DNA from: Cyclobacterium marinum DSM 745
GTDB lineage: Bacteria; Bacteroidota; Bacteroidia; Cytophagales; Cyclobacteriaceae
Direction of reading: 5' to 3'
DNA: 64,000 nt
Assembly: GCF_000222485.1 (NCBI RefSeq)
Contig: NC_015914.1
Span: forward strand, 4,694,001-4,758,000
Under the pieces are notes generated by a model. The model had not been told where the DNA came from. It ran no database searches and saw only the letters and a program-made list of their open reading frames with translations. Positions 25,547 to 34,190 of this stretch are shown in pieces. How positions within the stretch are numbered: position 1 is the stretch's first letter; each line of letters starts with the position of its first letter. A program made the translations under genes and the position numbers.

Positions 25547-26758
25547 ATGATTAGAAATATAACAAGTGTTAAAGGAATAAAATGTTGGGGGGCTCATTCC
25601 GGAGTAAAGTCCATGAGAAGGGATTTGGCCATCATTTTTTCGGAAGTGCCTGCAGCAGCGGCTGCTACGCTAACTCAAAATAAGGTTCAAGCAGAACCTA
25701 TCAAGGTAACCCAACGAAACCTTTCCAATAATAGGGCTCAGGTGATTGTATGTAATGCAGGAAATGCCAATGCATGTACCGGCGAACAAGGAAGAGAAGG
25801 AGCTGAGGCCATGGCCGATACCGTAGCTGCAGCCTTGAATATTTCCCCGGAAGATGTAATTGTAGCTTCTACCGGTTTAATTGGTGAGCCTTTCCCAACG
25901 GAAGATGTAGTGGAAGGAATTAAGACCACTGTACCAAAATTATCCAACGATGCCAAGGCAGGTTCTTTTTTGGCCAATGCAATTCTAACGACAGACACTT
26001 TTGCTAAAGAAGGTTTTGTGGATTTTGAATGGGAAGGAAAAACTATATCTATTGGCGGTGTGGCCAAAGGTTCAGGTATGATCCACCCAAACATGGCAAC
26101 CATGCTTTCATTCTTGGCTACGGATATAGCTATTGAAGAAAAGTTGCTACAAAAAACACTGAAATATTGTGTTGATAGATCATTTAACATGATCACGGTA
26201 GATGGAGATACTTCTACGAATGACATGGTGGCAATTTTAGCAAATGGGATGGCAGGGAATGAAAAGATTACCAGCGAAGAGGATCCACTCTATCTCAAAT
26301 TTAAAGAAAAGCTCAGAGAGCTATTGACCCACTTGGCTAAATTAATCGTTTCTGACGGTGAAGGCGCTTCAAAGTTTATTGAGTACAAGGTAACAAAGGC
26401 TATCTCTGAAAATGTAGCCATGAAGCTTATCAGAGCAATTTCTGACTCTACTTTAGTGAAAACAGCCATGTTTGGCCGCGATCCCAATTGGGGTAGAATT
26501 ATTGCGGCTTGTGGAAATGCAGGCATTAGTTTTAACTACAAAAAAGCCAATTTGTACCTCGGAGATGCTGACAGCCAAGTTCAGGTGCTTCTGAAAGGAG
26601 CTCCTACAAAATTTGATAAAAATTATATGAAAAAACTGCTTAGAGAATCTCATATAATCGTTCATTTAGAACTAAATACCGGAAAGCAAGAAGCCACTGG
26701 CTGGGGATCAGATCTTACCACTGATTATGTGATGTTCAATTCCGTTTATACCACTTAA
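25547..26758 (+). CDS. argJ: Bifunctional ornithine/glutamate N-acetyltransferase (ArgJ)
   Basis: The 403-residue precursor shows ArgJ motifs: IKCWGAHSGVK, VCNAGNANACTG, ASTGLIGEPFP and the self-cleavage site GSGMIHPNMATMLS, where cleavage between Ala184 and Thr185 would expose Thr185 as nucleophile. FGRDPNWGRIIAACG lies in the beta chain. It moves the acetyl group from N-acetylornithine to glutamate, closing the acetyl cycle. The ATG at 25547 is chosen over an in-frame upstream ATG that overlaps argC, because MIRNITSVKGIKCWGA is the usual family N-terminus. It is the last gene of the operon, before a strong terminator. Confidence 0.92.
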   Translation: MIRNITSVKGIKCWGAHSGVKSMRRDLAIIFSEVPAAAAATLTQNKVQAEPIKVTQRNLSNNRAQVIVCNAGNANACTGEQGREGAEAMADTVAAALNISPEDVIVASTGLIGEPFPTEDVVEGIKTTVPKLSNDAKAGSFLANAILTTDTFAKEGFVDFEWEGKTISIGGVAKGSGMIHPNMATMLSFLATDIAIEEKLLQKTLKYCVDRSFNMITVDGDTSTNDMVAILANGMAGNEKITSEEDPLYLKFKEKLRELLTHLAKLIVSDGEGASKFIEYKVTKAISENVAMKLIRAISDSTLVKTAMFGRDPNWGRIIAACGNAGISFNYKKANLYLGDADSQVQVLLKGAPTKFDKNYMKKLLRESHIIVHLELNTGKQEATGWGSDLTTDYVMFNSVYTT

Positions 26759-26856
26759 TCCAAGTTGGGATGGAGAAAAGTTTGCTGTTATCTTTCGTGA
26801 AATTTTGATTGTTAAACCATTAGTCGAAAATAACATACATTAGCAAAGTTTAGAAG

Positions 26857-26891
26857 AAAATGCCTCTAATTAATGATTAGAGGCATTTTTT
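26857..26891. terminator. Strong hairpin terminator after argJ
   Basis: A perfect 14-bp stem (26857-26870 with 26876-26889) encloses a 5-base loop (TAATG) and runs into a T-rich tract. The A-tract on the other side lets it also end transcription of the facing outer-membrane protein gene. Confidence 0.9.
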
Positions 26892-26927
26892 TATCCGGAA
26901 AGTTAGCAGTCAAGGGAAATTGAGAAC

Positions 26928-27467
26928 CTAGTTTATACCACCTAAGACATAGGCTACCCTGGCCCCCAAGAAAGCCAATTGGAAGGGTGAACCCCCCGAT
27001 TGCTGGTACCTAAGACTGAATTCTAATTGATTAAATACATAGCCTATTTCTGCGGAAAAAGCAAATTCAAAGTCATTGGAGGAGGTTTTACCAAGTTGAT
27101 TTTTACTACTGTTGATCAATAATGCTGTACCTATTTGGGGTTCAAAGAAGAAAGAATCCCTATACACTCTGTATCCAATAAATACTGGAATTTGGTGTAA
27201 GCTTATGCTTTCCCCCTTTGGGAGGGTATAATTTGAATTTAGAGGAAAATACAAATAATGCCCCGAAACTGAAAATTGTGAGTTGATGTCAAGGCCCAAT
27301 AAACCCTTAACGGAAGCCCCAAAACCTGCCGGGAATTGGGATTGATAATACTCATTAAGCACGCCACCTGCATCAAAGCCTATATTAATTTGGTTGGTTC
27401 CTTTTTGGGCAAAGGAAGAAAGATTGATTCCAGTCAATAAAATAATGGATACAAGTAGTTTTTTCAT
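26928..27467 (-). CDS. Small outer-membrane beta-barrel protein
   Basis: The 179-residue protein has a Sec signal peptide (about 1-20, ending SSFAQ) and alternating hydrophobic/aromatic strands (SVSGHYLYFPL-type, VFIGYRVYRDSFFFEPQIG, FEFAFSAEIGYVF). It ends in a short strand (GARVAYVLGGIN). This is the pattern of 8-stranded porin-like/OmpX-like barrels that are common in Bacteroidota. The function is unknown. It converges with the arginine operon and shares its terminator. Confidence 0.7.
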   Translation of the reverse strand: MKKLLVSIILLTGINLSSFAQKGTNQINIGFDAGGVLNEYYQSQFPAGFGASVKGLLGLDINSQFSVSGHYLYFPLNSNYTLPKGESISLHQIPVFIGYRVYRDSFFFEPQIGTALLINSSKNQLGKTSSNDFEFAFSAEIGYVFNQLEFSLRYQQSGGSPFQLAFLGARVAYVLGGIN

Positions 27468-27698
27468 GATTTTCAGTAGGAAAAGTTCAATTGAAAGGAT
27501 TAAACTAATTTAGTAAATTTTTAATGTTAATTTTTTAGTTACAATAGGGTAAAAGTAGGACGTTGTCGATTTTGAGTATATTCAAGGTGTGATAATTGAT
27601 GTTTTTTTTGCTTTTATTTCAGAAATAAAAAGGAAATGATATAAACCTATTAACATTTTTTTAAATTATGGGAATAATTTAATTATAGACCCAAAATT

Positions 27699-29453
27699 AT
27701 GAATGCCAATTTACAATTATTGTTTTTATGTTTTTTGTTGTCCATTGTTTCCTGTAAAGATCAGAAAGAAAATAAAGTTGAATCAGAAGTTTCTTGGATT
27801 ATACCGGATTCCATTAAATTGGCGCATCAACCTGAGGTAAGCATAAATAGTATAGATAAAGGGAAAAATTTATTTCAAATTTACTGTTCAACTTGTCATG
27901 GTAATGAAGGCAGGGGAGATGGAGCTGCCGGTCAAGCCATGGGAGCCCAACCGGCAGACTTGACTTCAGAAAAAGTTCTAGCTCAAGCCGGGGGTGAAAT
28001 TTTTTATAAGATAGCAGAAGGAAAAGGTGTCATGCCCTCATTTAGAGATTTATTAACTGAAGAAGAACGTTGGGCATTGGTAGGGTTTATTCAGCATCTC
28101 AAAGAGATGGAACCCAGTACATCTAAAACAATACAACCTAAACCCATTGTTTCAGATTTAGTTATCGAACATTTCACTAAAGTAGTCCCCAGAGTGGTGA
28201 GAATTTGGGAAGGACCTGATCAATTCCTCTGGTATGCAACCATTGGGGGAGATGTTTACAGGCTGCCAATGAATGATCCTCATCAATTGGAAAAAATGCT
28301 TGAACTGTCTGATCATGGAATCAGTAGGCTTCAAGGTGCCACCATGCATGCGGGACAGCTTTTTTTGTCTGGCAATGTAAGGGTCAATGATAATAAAGGT
28401 ACAATGGGAAGAATGGTTCGTGTAAACTGGGATAATTCAGCAAATGCACAGGTGACTGTAATGTTTACAACAGCGGAATACGGAACTACGAATACACCTT
28501 TCGACCATGGTTGGTCTGCTTTACAAGTAAGTAAAGATGGCAAGAGTATTTTTGTTGTTAGTGGTAGTCGAACGGATCATGGGGAGGTTCAAGACAATTT
28601 GGGAGCCTATCCTAATTCTCGAGATGTAGCGCTTACTTCTAAAATTTTCCGTATACCAATAGATGCTGAGAACCTACTTCTTCCCGATGATCTGAGTTTC
28701 CTTAAAAAGAGTGGTTATTTGTATGCAGAAGGTCTTAGAAATGCTTATGATTTAGCATTAGATCCTAAAGGACGTCTCTTAGCTGTAGTAAATAGTGGTG
28801 ATTATGATCAAAATGAAGACATGTTTTGGGTTAGAGAAGGTTTTCACTACGGATATCCTTGGGTAATGGGTGGAATGGAATCTCCACAACAGTTTCCAGA
28901 CTGGTTTCCAGATCCGTCAAAAGACCCTTTCTTAAATGAAGGAGCAGCAGCATGGCCGGATGATTTTTACAATGATCCAGAATTTCCTGAAAAACCTAAG
29001 GGGGTGGAATTTGGAAAGAGTATCGTAAATTATGGTCCGGATGCTGATAAATTCCGAGATGAAATTACCGGTGAAATTCAGGACGCTTCAAATTTAGGGG
29101 TAGGGATAACAACATTTACCCCACACTCATCTCCTCTTGGTCTTGTTTCTGATAATGCGAATCTGCTTCCGGGTAGATTTAAAGGTAAGGCAATGGTTCT
29201 AAGGTACACCAGTGGGAAGAAGTCTGTACTTATGCAACCATTTACCTCGGAAGGAGAGGATCTTTTGTTGTTGGATTTGGAATTTTCTAATGCCGAAGAA
29301 AACTTTAATTTAAATGCCTTCAGTATAGCCACTGGTTTTTCACAACCCGTTGACGCTGTCCTAGTGGATGAAAATTTATATGTGATTGAATATGGCGGTA
29401 GGGAGCTGGGAGGAAATATATGGAAAATTACATTTAAAGACTCTCGTGAATAA
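27699..29453 (+). CDS. Lipoprotein fusing cytochrome c to a sorbosone/glucose-dehydrogenase-like propeller
   Basis: The 584-residue protein has a lipoprotein signal (SIVSC, Cys19). Residues about 53-135 form a class-I cytochrome c domain with haem motif CSTCH (63-67) and a probable Met ligand in GKGVMPSFRD. From about 150 to the end there is a six-bladed propeller of the PQQ-dependent sorbosone/aldose dehydrogenase type (LYAEGLRNAYDLALDPKG, then YGYPWVMGG, then VIEYGG). The fusion suggests an envelope oxidoreductase that passes electrons directly from substrate to haem. The substrate and use of PQQ are inferred only. It is monocistronic, with a terminator about 70 bp downstream. Confidence 0.85.
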   Translation: MNANLQLLFLCFLLSIVSCKDQKENKVESEVSWIIPDSIKLAHQPEVSINSIDKGKNLFQIYCSTCHGNEGRGDGAAGQAMGAQPADLTSEKVLAQAGGEIFYKIAEGKGVMPSFRDLLTEEERWALVGFIQHLKEMEPSTSKTIQPKPIVSDLVIEHFTKVVPRVVRIWEGPDQFLWYATIGGDVYRLPMNDPHQLEKMLELSDHGISRLQGATMHAGQLFLSGNVRVNDNKGTMGRMVRVNWDNSANAQVTVMFTTAEYGTTNTPFDHGWSALQVSKDGKSIFVVSGSRTDHGEVQDNLGAYPNSRDVALTSKIFRIPIDAENLLLPDDLSFLKKSGYLYAEGLRNAYDLALDPKGRLLAVVNSGDYDQNEDMFWVREGFHYGYPWVMGGMESPQQFPDWFPDPSKDPFLNEGAAAWPDDFYNDPEFPEKPKGVEFGKSIVNYGPDADKFRDEITGEIQDASNLGVGITTFTPHSSPLGLVSDNANLLPGRFKGKAMVLRYTSGKKSVLMQPFTSEGEDLLLLDLEFSNAEENFNLNAFSIATGFSQPVDAVLVDENLYVIEYGGRELGGNIWKITFKDSRE

Positions 29454-29522
29454 TATTTAGCCTAGTTAAGCCTGTAGCCTAAATAGGTTGGTACACTATA
29501 TTTTTATATGGATAAATAGATA

Positions 29523-29550
29523 ATGCCTATTTAGGCATCGTTTTTTATTT
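29523..29550 (+). terminator. Terminator of the cytochrome c-propeller gene
   Basis: ATGCCTA (29523-29529) and TAGGCAT (29532-29538) form a hairpin that is followed by CG and a run of six T (29541-29546). Confidence 0.7.
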
Positions 29551-29873
29551 AGGAGCTTTTTATTAGAAATATCACCTTTGGGTTTTATTTGAAATTCGAT
29601 TAATGACTTAATCTTGGTATGTGGGTAACTCAAATCCACAATACCCAATGTGTATTTTTTCTTGTTTAAAGGGAGTCTGCGTAAAATTTTGAATAAATGA
29701 TAAAAAGGGATTAAAAATAGACCTGAAAAAAAATAAATGTTGGCAAATAGCTTTTATTATGGTTTTCACAAACCCTAATTTGTTATTTATTTTCAAATAC
29801 TATAATATTAAGAGTTGTCTCAATTATTTTAGTTAATAGGTATAGTTAAAAAAAAATATAAAAAAGTAGTGAA

Positions 29874-30066
29874 TACTTTTGTAAAATAATATTTATAGCT
29901 ATATTTGTAATACCAAATCGAAAGAAATGGTATTTGTAATACCCCGAAAGGGAAATAGGAGATGATGTTTCATCGCAGGTTCAAATCCCGCTATTACAAC
30001 TTTGGTTATTTTGGGTTTATTGTTAATTGACTTAAGCTATGAAAAAATTTTCATAGCTTATTTTTA
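29874..30066 (+). ncRNA. Candidate small RNA with tRNA-like 3' domain
   Basis: TACTTTTG (29874-29881) fits a -7 promoter box and predicts a start near 29890. TACCA and TGGTA (29911-29915 with 29928-29932) form a hairpin closed by TC-GAAA-GA. TGTAATA (29935-29941) then pairs perfectly with TATTACA (29992-29998) like an acceptor stem. Inside are CCC-GAAA-GGG (29943-29952), GATGA-TGTT-TCATC (29961-29974) and a T-arm-like helix GCAGG/CCCGC with the canonical 7-base loop TTCAAAT (29980-29986). The tRNA-like part is 65 bases, too short for a normal tRNA, with tetraloops where the D and anticodon loops should be. TTTGTAATACC occurs twice (29904 and 29934). A 13-bp terminator hairpin with a T-run ends the unit at 30033-30066. 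The RNA is predicted by eye; no expression evidence exists here. Confidence 0.45.
30033..30066 (+). terminator. Terminator following the tRNA-like element
   Basis: TAAGCTATGAAAA (30033-30045) pairs with its exact complement (30048-30060) across a 2-base gap and is followed by TTTTTATT. No protein gene ends between this hairpin and the tRNA-like element, so it supports an independent RNA. Confidence 0.75.
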
Positions 30067-30120
30067 TTCAAAAAACGACTAATAAATTAGGTTAATTTCT
30101 GTATGTACTTTTGATGCAAA

Positions 30121-30157
30121 AAAATAGCGCTTCCTCTTTAGGGGAAGCGCTATTTTT
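30121..30157. terminator. Bidirectional terminator at the 3' end of the decarboxylase gene
   Basis: AAAATAGCGCTTCC (30121-30134) pairs with GGAAGCGCTATTTT (30143-30156). T-runs lie on both outer sides, so it serves the minus-strand decarboxylase gene and backs up the small-RNA terminator. Confidence 0.85.
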
Positions 30158-30177
30158 TATTTAGTTAATGGAGAATA

Positions 30178-31566
30178 TCAGTACCCTAATATTTTCATCA
30201 TGTCATTGCTTGCTTGTTCCGGAGCAAAAAGATGGTGGTTTATGTTCCCTTCCTCATCTCTATCAATAATGACATGTTTGGGTGCAGGGATTAGGCAATG
30301 TTGTATTCCCCCGTATCCACCCAAAGATTCTTGATAAGCGCCGGTATGAAAGAAACCAATATATTGTTGATTGTTTTTTTCCATTTTAGGCAAATAGATA
30401 TTGAATTGATGGGATTCTGAATTGTAATAGTCCATACTGTCGCATGTTAGTCCTCCTAAAGAAATGTTGTGGTACTCTTTGTCCCAATTGTTGACTGCCA
30501 GCATAATGTATTTCTGGTTTAGTCCCCAGCTATCTGGCAGTTGTGTGATAAAAGAACCGTCAATCATGTACCATAATTCTTTGTCATTTTGCAACTTTTC
30601 ATCTAATATAGAATACAGGACTGCACCACTTTCTCCTACCGTATAACTTCCAAATTCTGTCAGGATGTTTGGTTCTACGGTATTGTTTTTGGCACACATC
30701 CATTTGATGTTTTTAATGATTTGGTCGGCCATGTACTGGTAATCATAATCAAAAAATACATTGGTTTTGATAGGCCAGCCTCCACCTATATCCATGGTAT
30801 CCAATTCATGAGCTACCTTTTTTAATTCGACATATTTTTGAATGAACCGGGTCAATTCAGACCAATAATAGGCCGTATCTCGGATTCCTGAATTGATGAA
30901 GAAATGTAACATTTTAAGGCTAACATTGGGATTGTTCTTAATTTTTTCTTCGTAAAGTTTGATGATATCATTATACCTAACTCCCAATCTAGAAGTATAA
31001 AATCCAAACGTTGGTTCCTCATCTGCAGCGATACGAATCCCAACTTTAAAAGGAACCTTCACATGTTCCAAATAATAATCTATTTCTGTAATGTTGTCTA
31101 ATACAGGAATACAATTGACAAATCCATCATTGAGTAGCTCTGAAATGTATTGCTTGTAAAGATCTCTTTTAAATCCATTACAGACAATTAAGGTATCTTT
31201 TGTGATCTTACCTTTTTCGTATAGGCTTCTTACTAGTGGGATATCAAAAGTGCTACTTGTCTCAATATGCACACCATTTTTTAGTGCCTGATCTACAACG
31301 AAACTAAAGTGAGAAGACTTGGTGCAATAGCAGTAAGTATAGCTACCTTTATAGTCATGGTTTTTCATGGCATTGCCGAAATACTTTTTAGCATTCTGAA
31401 TGTTTTCAGAGATTTTAGGCAGGTAGGTTAACTTTAGTGGTGTGCCATATTCTTCTATGATTTCCAAAAGATTAACGCCATTAAAATGAAGTTGATTGTT
31501 AGACACTTCAAATTCTTTTGTAGGGAAATCGAAAGTCTGCTTTATTAAGTCAATGTATTTGTTCAT
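30178..31566 (-). CDS. Arginine-decarboxylase-like PLP enzyme (fold type III)
   Basis: The 462-residue protein is of the alanine-racemase-fold decarboxylase family (ornithine/diaminopimelate/arginine decarboxylases). The PLP Lys is probably in YCYCTKSSHFSF, the phosphate loop is DTMDIGGGWPIKT, and the catalytic Cys at the dimer interface is in GLTCDSMDYYN. The length and motifs fit the short biosynthetic arginine decarboxylase annotated in Bacteroidota, the first step of agmatine/polyamine synthesis. Other basic amino-acid decarboxylases cannot be excluded. No agmatinase gene lies next to it. It is a cytoplasmic, single-gene unit with a strong terminator. Confidence 0.75.
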   Translation of the reverse strand: MNKYIDLIKQTFDFPTKEFEVSNNQLHFNGVNLLEIIEEYGTPLKLTYLPKISENIQNAKKYFGNAMKNHDYKGSYTYCYCTKSSHFSFVVDQALKNGVHIETSSTFDIPLVRSLYEKGKITKDTLIVCNGFKRDLYKQYISELLNDGFVNCIPVLDNITEIDYYLEHVKVPFKVGIRIAADEEPTFGFYTSRLGVRYNDIIKLYEEKIKNNPNVSLKMLHFFINSGIRDTAYYWSELTRFIQKYVELKKVAHELDTMDIGGGWPIKTNVFFDYDYQYMADQIIKNIKWMCAKNNTVEPNILTEFGSYTVGESGAVLYSILDEKLQNDKELWYMIDGSFITQLPDSWGLNQKYIMLAVNNWDKEYHNISLGGLTCDSMDYYNSESHQFNIYLPKMEKNNQQYIGFFHTGAYQESLGGYGGIQHCLIPAPKHVIIDRDEEGNINHHLFAPEQASNDMMKILGY

Positions 31567-31798
31567 TCCAAAAGATTATTCAATGCAAAGCTTGTATTAA
31601 GCTTCAAAATTGCATTAAAAAAATGTAAATTAAACCATTTATCCTTGGAAATTTTATCTTCACATCTGGTGTTTTTTTAATGTAGATTTTGGTAATATAA
31701 ATATTTATGGACCAGTGTCTTCAAAGGGAGCAAAGTATAGTACTTTTGTGAATAAGCTATATTTAATACTTTTTGTTGTTTATTACTTTGAAGGGTAA

Positions 31799-33874
31799 TT
31801 AACTTTTAACAGGGAATTCCACATAAAAAGTTGACCCTATATTTTCTTGAGATTCAAACCATATTTTGCCTTGGTGAGCAGAAATGATTTGTTTGGATAT
31901 GGCCAAGCCCATTCCGAAAGGTTTCTCACCATTTGTTCCATCCCTTTTACTCATGGTATCCCATTCAAATAATTGGTCTTTTATTGAATTTGGTATCCCT
32001 ATTCCTTCATCTTTTATTATTATGGTTACTTTTTCATTGTTGTGCTTCATTAAGATATTAATATCCTTCCCGTTTGGAGTGAATTTGATAGCATTGGCAA
32101 TTAAGTTTGTTAGGACACGCCACATTTTTTCTTTATTGATCAATGCTGAGACCGGAAAAATATCAAGGTGAATTTTCTGATTTTTTTCATTCGCCTTATG
32201 ATTTAATATTTCAACACAATATTTTAATAACCTGTCAATTTCTACGGATTCCTTCTTAATTTCATTCTGCTTTTTATTAGGGAGAAGCATTTCTGTAATA
32301 AGATTCATTGAGTTATTACAGGAGGTTTTTATGTTTTCTAATAGGTATTTGTTTTCTACCTTGATATCAGGATCTTCTAATATTAAATTGGCAATCATCA
32401 ATGTGCTTCCTATTGGGTTTCGCAAATCATGGGCCACCATATACATGATTTTAGCATTTTCTGCTTGACTCAGCTCCAATGCATTTAAGGTGTCTTGAAG
32501 GTCACTGTTTTTTTGGAGAATAAGGTCGTTTGCTTTGATGGATTTTTTGAGATTAAACCAATTTACAATTAAGAATATAGTCAAAAGAATTGTGAAACCG
32601 GCTGCAGTTGCCAAGTATATGTTTTTTATTTTATTGTCCTTATTTAATATCGAGAGTTCATATTTCTGTGCAGCATTCCTAAAGGACCCTTCAATGTCAA
32701 TAAATTTTAAATTATTGTCTATTAATTGTAAGGAATCATTAAGGTGATGGTAGGATTTCATCACTCTTAATGCATTTCTTGTGTCTCCTATTTTTTCAAA
32801 ATATGCTTCTTTCACCAAATACCACCTGAGCAGGGCATTGTAATATTTTCTGTCTTTAATTTCTGCTTGTGGTAATTCTTTGTCTAATTCGTCTAAATAT
32901 TTTTTTGCCTTGGTCAATTCAAGATCTTTTATAAAAATATCTGCCAATTTGAGTTTCGCAGTTTGTGCATCACTGTGGTCATAATTGGGTTGGCTATTGA
33001 TAATAATACTTGTTTTTAGAAGGTTCTTGGCTACTGGCATATTCCCTAATTTGGCCATGACTCCACCTAAATTTCCTTTTACTACTCCAATGGCAGAATT
33101 GATAAATAATTCCTTTTCAGGATAAAGAGGTTTGATTTCTTCAAGGTAGGCAAGTGCATCCACATAATAATAAGCGGCACTGTCGTATTTTTCCATTTTC
33201 TCATAACAGAGTGCCATTGTATTTCTGTACAATTGGGGCTCATTTATGTTTTGAATGATATTGTCATTTCCCCAACAAGACCGATTTTCTTCTATTGCCT
33301 TTTTGAAAAAAGGAATGGCCTCCTGAAATTGTTTTTGGTCATATCGAAAAATCCCTAATCTGTAAGTCAAATTACTTACATTGCAATTGTCAAGATTTTC
33401 TAAGGCGTATTCTCTTCCACTAAAAAAATTCTGGAAAGCCATGTTAAATTTATGGTTGGCCTTCAAAATATCTCCTTCCATAAATTTGGTCTGCACATAC
33501 CTATAATCATTAAGGGTATTCCCTTTTTGAAGAACCAAATACATGCTATCCAAATATTGTTCTGCTTTAATAAGGTCAAATTCGTATTTTAAATAATGCG
33601 TGGCGTAAAAATTATATCCTTCCCATAAGTCTAAATATGTCTTATTAGGGATCTGAGTGAAAATGCTGTCAAAAAATTGATAGGAATGGTTTAATTTACC
33701 ATTGTTTAAAATAATACTTGCATTTTCTAATGCTGCCGTAATTTCCGGGGATGGTTCCTCAATTTTAGAAATTGTATTATTGCAAGCTGTTCCTACTAGG
33801 ATGCAAATAAAAAATATTATAAAATGTTGCCAATAATTCACGAGATTAAAAACAAAAGTGCTTCGTTTTTTCAT
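31799..33874 (-). CDS. TPR-containing sensor histidine kinase with lipoprotein-like N-terminus
   Basis: The 691-residue protein begins with a hydrophobic signal ending ILVGTACNN (Cys31, a lipobox match). A periplasmic region of about 370 residues with TPR-like helical repeats follows. A membrane helix (about 418-440, IYLATAAGFTILLTIFLIV), a coiled coil, HisKA (MYMVAHDLRNPIGSTL, phosphoacceptor His at about 480) and HATPase (LIANAIKFTPNG, DEGIGIPNS, GMGLAISKQI) come next. This TPR-TM-HisKA layout is frequent in Bacteroidota. No response regulator gene is adjacent. The signal sensed by the TPR part is unknown. It is monocistronic. Confidence 0.88.
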   Translation of the reverse strand: MKKRSTFVFNLVNYWQHFIIFFICILVGTACNNTISKIEEPSPEITAALENASIILNNGKLNHSYQFFDSIFTQIPNKTYLDLWEGYNFYATHYLKYEFDLIKAEQYLDSMYLVLQKGNTLNDYRYVQTKFMEGDILKANHKFNMAFQNFFSGREYALENLDNCNVSNLTYRLGIFRYDQKQFQEAIPFFKKAIEENRSCWGNDNIIQNINEPQLYRNTMALCYEKMEKYDSAAYYYVDALAYLEEIKPLYPEKELFINSAIGVVKGNLGGVMAKLGNMPVAKNLLKTSIIINSQPNYDHSDAQTAKLKLADIFIKDLELTKAKKYLDELDKELPQAEIKDRKYYNALLRWYLVKEAYFEKIGDTRNALRVMKSYHHLNDSLQLIDNNLKFIDIEGSFRNAAQKYELSILNKDNKIKNIYLATAAGFTILLTIFLIVNWFNLKKSIKANDLILQKNSDLQDTLNALELSQAENAKIMYMVAHDLRNPIGSTLMIANLILEDPDIKVENKYLLENIKTSCNNSMNLITEMLLPNKKQNEIKKESVEIDRLLKYCVEILNHKANEKNQKIHLDIFPVSALINKEKMWRVLTNLIANAIKFTPNGKDINILMKHNNEKVTIIIKDEGIGIPNSIKDQLFEWDTMSKRDGTNGEKPFGMGLAISKQIISAHQGKIWFESQENIGSTFYVEFPVKS

Positions 33875-34190
33875 ATTTGCCCAAATTAATCTATTATTCT
33901 TTAAAAAGACTAATTTTTATATGGCTAAAATTTTGACTTATTTCGTGATTTTGATTCTAAAAATTTATGAAAGGAAGCTCATTCATTTTTATTTGCGGTT
34001 AATAATATATGAAGTACGTTTTACCTAGCATAAATAATGGTTTAGGGAGACAATTTGATTTCAATTATTTTTCAAAATTTTGAGTATTTTTTTACAATAG
34101 TTTTAAAACAATGACTTGGAGGATAGTATCCTTACTATAGCTTCATTTTCAGGTAATAATAGTGTTTGCAATATCCGATAATTTAGTGTT
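33875..34190. other. 316-bp AT-rich intergenic region
   Basis: It lies upstream of the TPR histidine kinase and downstream of the TetR gene (both minus strand). It is very AT-rich, and I see no hairpin, promoter match or gene I could defend. Confidence 0.4.

Noticed and set aside
29608..29796. 62-codon minus-strand frame in the gap after the cytochrome c gene
   Set aside because: No start signal, no conserved motif, low-complexity Phe/Lys-rich translation.
29935..29999. Canonical tRNA gene
   Set aside because: The acceptor and T-arm look right, but only 33 bases separate the 5' acceptor strand from the T-arm and no 7-base anticodon loop can be formed; kept instead as a tRNA-like RNA candidate.
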